Positions 1-6,148 of a DNA stretch of 6,225 nucleotides are shown here, one piece after another. Position 1 is the stretch's first letter; each line of letters starts with the position of its first letter. The translations under genes and the position numbers were made by a program. Below the pieces are notes generated by a model. The model did not search any database and was not told the origin of the DNA. It saw only the letters and a list, made by a program, of their open reading frames with translations. The DNA lies in contig CALBLG010000144.1 in NCBI GenBank assembly GCA_937895975.1, positions 1-6,225 of the forward strand, in the 5' to 3' direction. The DNA comes from an uncultured Slackia sp. GTDB lineage: Bacteria; Actinomycetota; Coriobacteriia; Coriobacteriales; Eggerthellaceae.

Positions 1-3000
1 CGTATCCCGTTCGCGTGTTCTATACCTCAAGCGTGAAAATTGGCGCGCTGAAGCTGGTTGCGAACCCCGATGAAGCCATGAAAGGCTACATTGCCGCGCA
101 TAGCGAAAGCGGCAAAGTGACCTTCTACGCGAATGCATGGAGCGGCGGGCGGCTGGGCGATGCTACGTCGCAATTCAATCCCGCAGAAGAAAATTCCTAT
201 TATTACTTTACGCAAGACGTGCCTATTTACGCCGACAAGGAGTGCACGCAGCGCGCGGTGATGGGGTCTGGCGTCGAGGGTGGAACGTACTACTACAAAA
301 ACACGTTCTACGCGATTGAGGGCTATGGCTTGAGCGGAAAAGCCGAATTGAAGACCGAAGCCATCGGCTTCCCATTCAATACGGCCGAGCAATTCTCTGG
401 AGCGGTCGCCTATGAAGAGGGGACGAATTATGCATACTTCAAGGCCGCCACCGCTCGCTTGACATACATCAATGAACTTGCGAAGAGCAAGGCTGCGAAC
501 GAAACGGCAACGGCGACAGACGCGTTGAACCCGCAATGGAATAGCACCATGTCGACCTCGGAGGCTACCACGGTTGCGTCGCATCTGGGCAACAACGGCA
601 AGCTAACGGTCGATATTCCGGGTACGTTGGCGGTGTCGAAGAAGCTCGAGGTCCCCGAGGGCTTCAATGCGGCCGATTACGCCGAGGTACCATTCGAATT
701 CACCATTTCGGTGCCCAGTGCTGCGGGCAAAACCCTGCATGCCGAAGTGAAGAATGCGGCAGGCGAGGTTCAGGGCGATTCGTTCACGATGGCCTTTGAT
801 GTTGACGGCAAAGCGACGCATTCCATCACGGCTGACGAAACGTTGTACATCTACGGCCTGACCGACGGCTCGGCATATGCGGTTGAGGAAACCGGTGCCC
901 GCGCGGGCTTTACGCAGGCAAGCCCCGTCGATGCCGAGGGCAAAGCCGAATCGGTCGCGGGCGTTATTAAATCGGGAGAAACCGCAAAGGCCGACTTCAC
1001 GAATGCATATCGGGCAACGGGCACGCTGAACGGTGAAACGGCGCTCGCGGGCGAGAAGATTCTCTCAGGTCGCGCTTGGCAATCGAGCGACAAATTCGCG
1101 TTCGTGCTGAAGGATGCGAATTCGACCAATGTGGCGCCCATGCCCACCCCAAGCGTGCGGGAAGTCACCCAGTCTGAAGGCACTCCGGCGGGAACGCAGG
1201 TGCACTTCCATTTCGGCGATATTGAATTTACGACGCCCGGAGAATACGCGTACGAGATATACGAATCGGCCGACGACAGCACCGTTGGCGCGGGCATTAC
1301 CATGTCGCAGGCGTTGTATCGCGTGCTGGTTACGGTTTCCGATAACCACGACGGAACGCTTAGCGTGGCGTCGACCATGTATCAGATTACCGACGACGAT
1401 AACAAACAGCCCATCGAGCATCCGAAACTCGAGGTGGCGACGTTCACCAACACGTACAATCCCGAAGAAGTAAGTTGGACACCGACGGGTTCGAAGCAGT
1501 ATGTCGACACAACAGGGGAATATAAGCTCGAGCGTGGCATGTTCCACGTGCTTATGAAGACCGACGACGTTGACGCGCCGATGCCCGGTAATGTGTTTAA
1601 TAGCACTAAACCGTGGAGATGCGCGGTAACGACGGTCGATGCGAATGGCGGTATTGCGTTCGAGACGGCCGATTTCGAACCGTGGATGATTGATAATGGA
1701 GAGAGCAAAACATTCAGATACGAAATCTCCGAGGTAGTGAACGTCGTAATTGAGGAAGGTTCACGTTGGGTCGACGTCGGTAGCGCCGAGGCCGCTTCGG
1801 GCAAAATACCAGGCATGCAGTACGATACGCGTACGTGGGTGGCGTATGTTACGTTGACATACGAAAACAACGAGCTCGAGGTAAGTGCCGCATATCACGT
1901 GAAGGGCGCCGAGGCTACCGGGGCTGGAGCCTCGCAGCCTAGCTTCGTGTTCGAAAACACGTACGATCCTGCTTCGGTGGTTGTATCCCTTTCGGGTACC
2001 AAGGTTTTTTACGGCCGAGGCATGGCTGCCGATGAGAGTTTCGGATTCAGCTTAGTGCCGGCCAACAAACTGGCGCGTGACGTTTTCGGCAACGAGTTCC
2101 CGGCGCACGCGACCGTGGTTGGTTTGGGCGGCGGGCAAATTGGCAGCTTTAATTTCGGCGAGCTGTCGTTTAGCAAGCCCGGCGTGTACGCTTTCACGAT
2201 GGCCGAAGACGCGTATTGCGGCAAACCGCTGAGCAGCGAAGCGGCCAAGTTGAGCCATATAGCGTTCGACAGCCACGAATGTCTGGCCACGGTTACAGTG
2301 ACCGACAGCCATTCCGGTGCGCTGGAGGCGAGCGTCGAATACGCGAAAGGCTCAGGTGGCGCCAGCTTGAACGCGTTTACCAATGCGTATTCCGAGACGC
2401 GGGTCTATGGCAACTTCGGCGGTCTTGTCATAACGAAGACCCTTGAGGGCCGTACGATGCATGCGGGCGAGTTCGGCTTTGCCATCGAGGCGAACGATGA
2501 CGCATCGAAGGCATTGCTCGAACGCGTCGGCGCGCATGATGGCGTGCTGGAATTCCAAAACCCGAGCGATCGCGCGGCGGGCATCGCCGATGTGATGAGG
2601 CCGCTCGACAGCCTGGAATTTACCGAGGCCGATGCGGGCAAAACGTTCGACTTCACGGTGCGCGAGAGTGTGCCTGCCGATGTGGATAAGCTTGCGGGCG
2701 TGACGTATGATGCGACCGAGCATACGGTGAAGATTGCTGTTGGCTTTGACGAGCTGGGCAAAAACCTTACTGTTGCGACGTATATCGATGAACAGCTTGC
2801 TAACGAGCCGGAGGTTGCTTTCAACAACTCCTATGCTGCGGGCGATGCGGCATATGCGACGGTCGATTTCGGTTTGGGCAAGGTGCTGGAAGGGCGCGAC
2901 TGGACCGACCGTGACACGTTCGAGTTTGAGTTTGCGGCGCTGACCGACGGCGCGCCCCTGCCGGAGAGCACGACGGCCGTGGCGAATTCCAACACTGCGG

Positions 3001-5819
3001 CGCGTGCCGACGGCGCGAAGCTGATTGATTTCGGTGGCATCACCTTCGCCTCGAGGGATGTGGCAAGCGAGCCGAGCCATAGTAAGACGTTTGTCTATCA
3101 GGTGCGCGAGGCTAAGCCGAGTACGGCGAAGCCTGGCATTGAATACAGCCAGAACGTCGCAACTATTAAGGTGCATGTGCTCGACGATGGCAAGGGCACG
3201 CTGGTTGTGTCGTCCACCACGGAAAACGCCACGTTCGTGAATCACTACAGTGCGACGCTGAACTATTCCGCTGCCGGCGGGCTGAGTTTGGAAAAGACTT
3301 TGAACGGCCGCGATATGGTCGATGGCCAGTTCCGCATCGAAGTTATGCCAGCTAACGAGGCGTCGGCCAGTGTGTTCGGCCTGCCGATGGAAGGCAAGGC
3401 GTTCGACATGCCCTCGGCTTTTGATGGCGAGGCGGCTTCTGCGCTGGTCGCGAACGATGTGACGTTCACGCAGCTCGATGCGGGTTGCGAATTCAAATAC
3501 ACCGTGAGCGAACTGGGCGAATCGGGCAATGGGTATACCTACGATAAGGCGGTACGCACGGTGACGATTGCCGTGGCCGACGACCCTGATAACGCAGCGC
3601 TTACGGCGACGACCACCGTGGCTGGCGGCCCCGAGGGCACAAAGACGTTCGTTTACAAGACGGGCGACGAGAGCGTTTCGCCGGCGGCGAAAGTTACATT
3701 CGCGAATAGTTATGCCGCTGCAGGAAGCGTGAGCGTTGATGCGACCAAGACGTTGATCGGTCGCGTGATGGAGGCGGGCGAATTCAGCTTCGCGATGCAA
3801 TATGCAAAGGGCTCGGCGGTTGGCGTCGATGTTCGCACGGCGACGAATGCGGCCGACGGCAGCGTGAGCTTCGGGACGCTCGATTTCACCAACCGGCAGC
3901 TTGACGAACTGGTGGCGTCGGGCAGCGCGTCGAAGCTGGTCACTGCTTCGACGGGCGACGCGGTATGGATGGTGCCGTGCCTTGCGTACGAGAACACGGC
4001 GGGGCTTGCCGAGCGCCATATTACGGCAAGCGACCAGGCGATTCCGTTTACGATTGCCGCGGTTGACCGCGGCACGGGCGAGCTCGATATGTCGGTCGAG
4101 TGCGACGAGGGGCCGCTGGCGTTCACAAACACCAGCACGTCTGCGACGGTCGACCTGCTTGGTGTGAAGCATTTGCAGAACGGCGTCGGCACGTTGCAGC
4201 AGAAAGATATCGCGGGTAAGTTCACCTTCACGGTAACGGGCGACGGTCCCTTGCCCGAACGCACGACCGCTACGAACGGCGAGTACGGCGGCATCGATTT
4301 CGGGTCTATCACGTTTACGGCTGAGGATTTGGATAAGGTTCTTGGCAAGAAGAGCGAGAGCGTGGCGCAAACTCAAGGTGCTGATGTTGCGATGGATGCA
4401 GGTGCGAGCGAACTTGCTTCTGCGGCTGGTGCATTGCCTGACGCCGGCGAGGACGCTTCGGGAACCGACGCGGATGCTGTCGCCGGTCCCGCTGACGCTG
4501 CGGTAGGCGTGACGCATGCGGCGCAGGCGGAGGGCGTCGTGCGTGGTGACGGTGCGGTTGCCGCCGAAGACGACGAAGCGGATGCTGCTGGCTCTGCGGC
4601 CGTTGTTGCCGCCGTGCCGAGCGCGGAAGAATCTGATGCGCGTGCCGAAGTTGCCGGAAATGCTGAGGCTTCTGCAAACGCGGCCTCGACGGATTCCGCA
4701 AACGAGGCGCGTGCCTATGCTGACGAGGTTTCCTCGGTGCAAACGTCCAGGTCGTACACGTTCACCTACGTGATTTCCGAATCGGGCACGGTTGCCGGGA
4801 TTGCGAACGACGGGCCTCAAACGGTGCAATTCAAGGTGGTCGAGCAGGCCGATGGAACGTTGACCGCCGAGCGCGTGGGCGCCGATGACGCGCTGGACTT
4901 CGAGTTCACGAATATCTACGACGTGCAGCCGACCGCGTCGAGCGTGACCGATCAAATTAAGGTAACGAAAACCCTTACTGGTCGCGCAATGGTGGAGGGC
5001 GAGTTCGGGTTCGAATTGATCGAAAACGGCATTGTGGTTGCTCGCGGCGCGAATGACGCGGCCGGCCGTGTGCTCTTCGACGCGATTACGTACGACAGGC
5101 CAGGCACGCATGAATACACGATGCGCGAGGCGGCCGGCGGCAACACGATTGGCGGCGTAGCTTACGACGGCTCTATGTTCCAGGTGACGACCAGTGTTGT
5201 CGACAACGGCGATGGAACTTTGAGCGTTACGCACGAAGCAGCCGATGGCGTGGTTCCCGCGTTTAAGAACACGTACTCGCATGGCTCGACGAGCGTGGTG
5301 CTTGGCGCGACGAAGCTGCTTGCGGGCAAGGCGCTTGCCGACGGGCAATTCAGCTTCGCGTTGACGGCGCAAGATGGCACGGCGTACAAGGCGAAGAATG
5401 CAGCCAATGGATCGGTTGTGTTCCCCATGCTTACGTTTACCGAGCCGGGCACGTATGCCTACACGATCGCCGAGGTCAACGATGGGCAACCGGGCGTGGC
5501 GTATGACGGCGCGGTCTACGGCGTAACCGTGACGGTTATAGACGACGGCCAAGGCAATTTGGTGGCGACGGTTTCTTATGAAGGCGGGGAAGCTCCCGTT
5601 TTCAAGAACTCGTATACCGAGCCGTCGGCGCCAGCGCCTGCGCCTGGGTCTGGGGCCTCGGCTGACGGGTCGTGGCATGTGAAGCACTTTGGCGGTTTTG
5701 CGAAGCCCTTTGCAAAGACGGCCGATGGCATAGGTTTGCTGCATGGACTGGTCGCGGTGTCCGTTGGCATGGCGCTGGTGCTTGTAGGTGTCGCGGCGTA
5801 CTGGCGCCGTCGCGGTTAG
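1..5819 (+). CDS. Giant cell-wall-anchored surface protein/adhesin with eleven tandem isopeptide-forming pilin-type domains (5' partial)
   Basis: The frame is open from the window edge (first full codon at 3) to TAG at 5817. The GTG at 15 is only the first start-like codon in view: Tyr-Pro-Val-Arg precede it in frame, there is no ribosome binding site, and no signal peptide follows, so the real start is upstream. Residues 1-~200 are a head segment rich in Tyr and Phe (for example SYYYF and TYYYK) whose fold I cannot name; similar proteins often carry a vWA-like or other adhesive head before it. Residues ~203-1867 are eleven beta-sandwich domains, each with Lys, Glu and Asn placed as in Spy0128-type domains that form internal isopeptide bonds. 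Next come a Pro/Ala/Gly linker (~1868-1885), a degenerate sorting signal FAKTAD (1899-1904), a membrane helix (~1908-1930) and the tail RRRG. The inferred role is a rigid stalk on the outer face of a Gram-positive wall, for adhesion or as a pilus-like fibre. Only seven cysteines occur. The ligand is unknown. Confidence 0.95.
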   Translation, partial: YPVRVFYTSSVKIGALKLVANPDEAMKGYIAAHSESGKVTFYANAWSGGRLGDATSQFNPAEENSYYYFTQDVPIYADKECTQRAVMGSGVEGGTYYYKNTFYAIEGYGLSGKAELKTEAIGFPFNTAEQFSGAVAYEEGTNYAYFKAATARLTYINELAKSKAANETATATDALNPQWNSTMSTSEATTVASHLGNNGKLTVDIPGTLAVSKKLEVPEGFNAADYAEVPFEFTISVPSAAGKTLHAEVKNAAGEVQGDSFTMAFDVDGKATHSITADETLYIYGLTDGSAYAVEETGARAGFTQASPVDAEGKAESVAGVIKSGETAKADFTNAYRATGTLNGETALAGEKILSGRAWQSSDKFAFVLKDANSTNVAPMPTPSVREVTQSEGTPAGTQVHFHFGDIEFTTPGEYAYEIYESADDSTVGAGITMSQALYRVLVTVSDNHDGTLSVASTMYQITDDDNKQPIEHPKLEVATFTNTYNPEEVSWTPTGSKQYVDTTGEYKLERGMFHVLMKTDDVDAPMPGNVFNSTKPWRCAVTTVDANGGIAFETADFEPWMIDNGESKTFRYEISEVVNVVIEEGSRWVDVGSAEAASGKIPGMQYDTRTWVAYVTLTYENNELEVSAAYHVKGAEATGAGASQPSFVFENTYDPASVVVSLSGTKVFYGRGMAADESFGFSLVPANKLARDVFGNEFPAHATVVGLGGGQIGSFNFGELSFSKPGVYAFTMAEDAYCGKPLSSEAAKLSHIAFDSHECLATVTVTDSHSGALEASVEYAKGSGGASLNAFTNAYSETRVYGNFGGLVITKTLEGRTMHAGEFGFAIEANDDASKALLERVGAHDGVLEFQNPSDRAAGIADVMRPLDSLEFTEADAGKTFDFTVRESVPADVDKLAGVTYDATEHTVKIAVGFDELGKNLTVATYIDEQLANEPEVAFNNSYAAGDAAYATVDFGLGKVLEGRDWTDRDTFEFEFAALTDGAPLPESTTAVANSNTAARADGAKLIDFGGITFASRDVASEPSHSKTFVYQVREAKPSTAKPGIEYSQNVATIKVHVLDDGKGTLVVSSTTENATFVNHYSATLNYSAAGGLSLEKTLNGRDMVDGQFRIEVMPANEASASVFGLPMEGKAFDMPSAFDGEAASALVANDVTFTQLDAGCEFKYTVSELGESGNGYTYDKAVRTVTIAVADDPDNAALTATTTVAGGPEGTKTFVYKTGDESVSPAAKVTFANSYAAAGSVSVDATKTLIGRVMEAGEFSFAMQYAKGSAVGVDVRTATNAADGSVSFGTLDFTNRQLDELVASGSASKLVTASTGDAVWMVPCLAYENTAGLAERHITASDQAIPFTIAAVDRGTGELDMSVECDEGPLAFTNTSTSATVDLLGVKHLQNGVGTLQQKDIAGKFTFTVTGDGPLPERTTATNGEYGGIDFGSITFTAEDLDKVLGKKSESVAQTQGADVAMDAGASELASAAGALPDAGEDASGTDADAVAGPADAAVGVTHAAQAEGVVRGDGAVAAEDDEADAAGSAAVVAAVPSAEESDARAEVAGNAEASANAASTDSANEARAYADEVSSVQTSRSYTFTYVISESGTVAGIANDGPQTVQFKVVEQADGTLTAERVGADDALDFEFTNIYDVQPTASSVTDQIKVTKTLTGRAMVEGEFGFELIENGIVVARGANDAAGRVLFDAITYDRPGTHEYTMREAAGGNTIGGVAYDGSMFQVTTSVVDNGDGTLSVTHEAADGVVPAFKNTYSHGSTSVVLGATKLLAGKALADGQFSFALTAQDGTAYKAKNAANGSVVFPMLTFTEPGTYAYTIAEVNDGQPGVAYDGAVYGVTVTVIDDGQGNLVATVSYEGGEAPVFKNSYTEPSAPAPAPGSGASADGSWHVKHFGGFAKPFAKTADGIGLLHGLVAVSVGMALVLVGVAAYWRRRG
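621..5615 (+). repeat. Eleven tandem isopeptide-crosslinked Ig-like domains (protein-level repeat)
   Basis: Each unit opens with a strand like TKTLEGR carrying the Lys, has a mid-domain Y-x-[VIM]-x-E motif with the catalytic Glu, and ends with F-x-N-x-Y carrying the Asn. Proposed Lys/Glu/Asn triads are: D1 209/292/330; D2 348/417/479; D3 494/573/648; D4 663/731/790; D5 808/884/938; D6 956/1032/1076; D7 1094/1166/1231; D8 1245/(Cys1322)/1372; D9 1385/1589/1633; D10 1652/1705/1752; D11 1767/1820/1865. The gap from one Asn to the next Lys is always 13-19 residues. D1 (KKLEVPEGF start, YAVEE) looks like the DUF7601-type relative; D2-D11 look like FctA/Spy0128 repeats. D10 and D11 are the most compact (Lys to Glu 53 residues, against 68-79 in D2-D7) and share a GVAYDG motif. 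The repeats have diverged and I saw no long near-identical DNA copies. The triads are assigned by motif alignment by eye, from family knowledge rather than structure. Confidence 0.85.
4353..4748 (+). other. Ala/Asp/Glu-rich low-complexity insert splitting isopeptide domain 9
   Basis: Residues ~1447-1578 interrupt domain 9 between the strand ending in LDKVLGKK and the strand YTFTYVISE. Of about 130 residues, I count 43 Ala, 14 Asp, 12 Glu, three Arg, one His and no Lys, with a single Tyr as the only aromatic. The segment should be acidic and probably disordered or helical, unlike the beta-rich domains around it. The flanking halves of domain 9 still carry Lys1385, Glu1589 and Asn1633, so the insert sits in a loop and need not destroy the fold. 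The reading frame runs through it intact, and I saw no transposon ends, inverted repeats or target duplications at its borders. Its function is unknown. Confidence 0.8.
5616..5816 (+). other. C-terminal linker, degenerate sortase signal, membrane helix and charged tail
   Basis: After the last domain comes a linker EPSAPAPAPGSGASADGS, typical of wall-spanning segments. Then FAKTADG (from residue 1899) occupies the place of an LPXTG-type sorting pentapeptide: Lys-Thr fits, but the Leu, Pro and Gly positions are Phe, Ala and Ala. A hydrophobic stretch follows at residues ~1908-1930 (ends VLVGVAAYW), then RRRG and the stop. The order motif, helix, positive tail is that of sortase substrates. LAXTG, used by class E sortases of actinobacteria, is the nearest standard motif. 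If FAKTA is not cleaved, the protein would remain a membrane-anchored tail protein. Confidence 0.7.
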
Positions 5820-5892
5820 CGAATCGGGGGCTTCGATGCGGATTGGCGGATTTGGTTCTGATCAAATGAACACCATGCGAAGCCTGGGCTAG

Positions 5893-5931
5893 GCGGTTGC
5901 CACCCGGCCCGCGGCGAAGTTGGGCAATCGT
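5893..5931 (+). other. Stem-loop 1 downstream of the surface-protein gene
   Basis: Positions 5893-5901 pair with 5923-5931 over nine pairs, two of them G-U. The 21-base loop can form a small inner CCG/CGG stem (5904-5906 with 5912-5914). No U-tract follows; AAGGAGG comes directly after. It lies 73 bases past the stop codon and could stabilise the mRNA 3' end or belong to a structured RNA. Pairing was worked out by hand, with no energy calculation. Confidence 0.4.
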
Positions 5932-5972
5932 AAGGAGGCTGCACGAGAGGACGGTTGTCCAGCGGACGAAAA

Positions 5973-6004
5973 GGAACCGGAGCCGATATATTGGCTTCGG
6001 TTCC
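5973..6004 (+). terminator. Stem-loop 2, candidate transcription terminator
   Basis: GGAACCGGAGCC (5973-5984) pairs with GGCTTCGGTTCC (5993-6004) over twelve pairs with one G-U, around the loop GATATATT. Four A residues flank the left arm nearby (5969-5972), which gives a TTTT tract after the stem on the minus strand. On the plus strand the sequence after the stem is GATTCAATT, a poor U-tract. It is probably the terminator of the surface-protein gene, possibly acting in both directions, but by the U-tract rule it fits minus-strand termination better. No minus-strand gene is visible to its right. Confidence 0.45.
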
Positions 6005-6017
6005 GATTCAATTGGTC

Positions 6018-6048
6018 ATCGAGGTGCCTGCATGGGGCGCACTTCGAT
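6018..6048 (+). other. Stem-loop 3 upstream of the tRNA promoter
   Basis: ATCGAGGTGC (6018-6027) pairs with GCACTTCGAT (6039-6048) over ten pairs with one G-U, around an 11-base loop. No U-tract follows on either side, so it is a weak candidate for an intrinsic terminator. It begins only 13 bases after stem-loop 2 ends. Role unknown. Confidence 0.4.
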
Positions 6049-6090
6049 TATGAAGAACCTGTGACGACGGATATTCCCGGGCGCGTGGTG

Positions 6091-6118
6091 TTGCAATTCT
6101 TCGTGAGCCTGGTAATAT
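6091..6118 (+). promoter_or_regulatory. Candidate sigma70-type promoter for the initiator tRNA
   Basis: TTGCAA (6091-6096) and TAATAT (6113-6118) are separated by 16 bases and each match the -35 and -10 consensus at four of six positions. Transcription would begin near 6125, giving a leader of roughly 24 bases before the mature tRNA 5' end at 6149. Position and spacing fit a tRNA promoter. The match is modest, so this is a guess supported by context. Confidence 0.4.
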
Positions 6119-6148
6119 TCTTTCTTGCGCTAAGGCGCTCGCAGATAT

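Larger units (their letters stand above)
5820..6148. other. Intergenic region between the surface-protein gene and the tRNA: no convincing CDS, several stem-loops
   Basis: About 330 bp separate the TAG from the tRNA. Only tiny frames occur (for example an 18-codon ATG frame at 5836-5892 and a TTG frame at 5955-6053), without supporting signals. The stretch instead holds three stem-loops, a small GGAC/GTCC hairpin (5949-5960), an AAGGAGG sequence (5932-5938) with no start codon at usable spacing, and a promoter-like pair ahead of the tRNA. It may contain 3' UTR and terminator sequence or an unrecognised small RNA. I do not recognise a known RNA family. Confidence 0.6.

Noticed and set aside
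15..17. GTG at 15 as the true start of the surface protein
   Set aside because: The frame is open upstream to the window edge, no ribosome binding site is seen, and a wall-anchored protein needs a signal peptide that is absent here.
4362..4742. Possible inserted mobile element within domain 9
   Set aside because: The frame is intact, and I saw no terminal inverted repeats, target duplication or transposase-like sequence. The composition fits a grown low-complexity loop.
621..5615. CRISPR array or tandem DNA satellite suggested by the repetitive protein
   Set aside because: The repetition is at protein level only. Units are ~350-780 bp and diverged, with no short identical repeats or spacers.
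2352..5744. 1,130-codon open frame on the minus strand
   Set aside because: It lies in exact codon register opposite the surface-protein gene, is strongly Arg/His-rich with no recognisable domain, and is explained by the absence of TTA, CTA and TCA codons on the plus strand.
5836..5892. 18-codon ATG frame just after the surface-protein stop
   Set aside because: Too short, weak ribosome binding site, no recognisable peptide; it ends in the left part of the structured intergenic region.
5955..6053. 32-codon TTG frame downstream of AAGGAGG
   Set aside because: The start lies 16 bases from the Shine-Dalgarno-like site, beyond normal spacing, and the frame runs through two RNA stem-loops.
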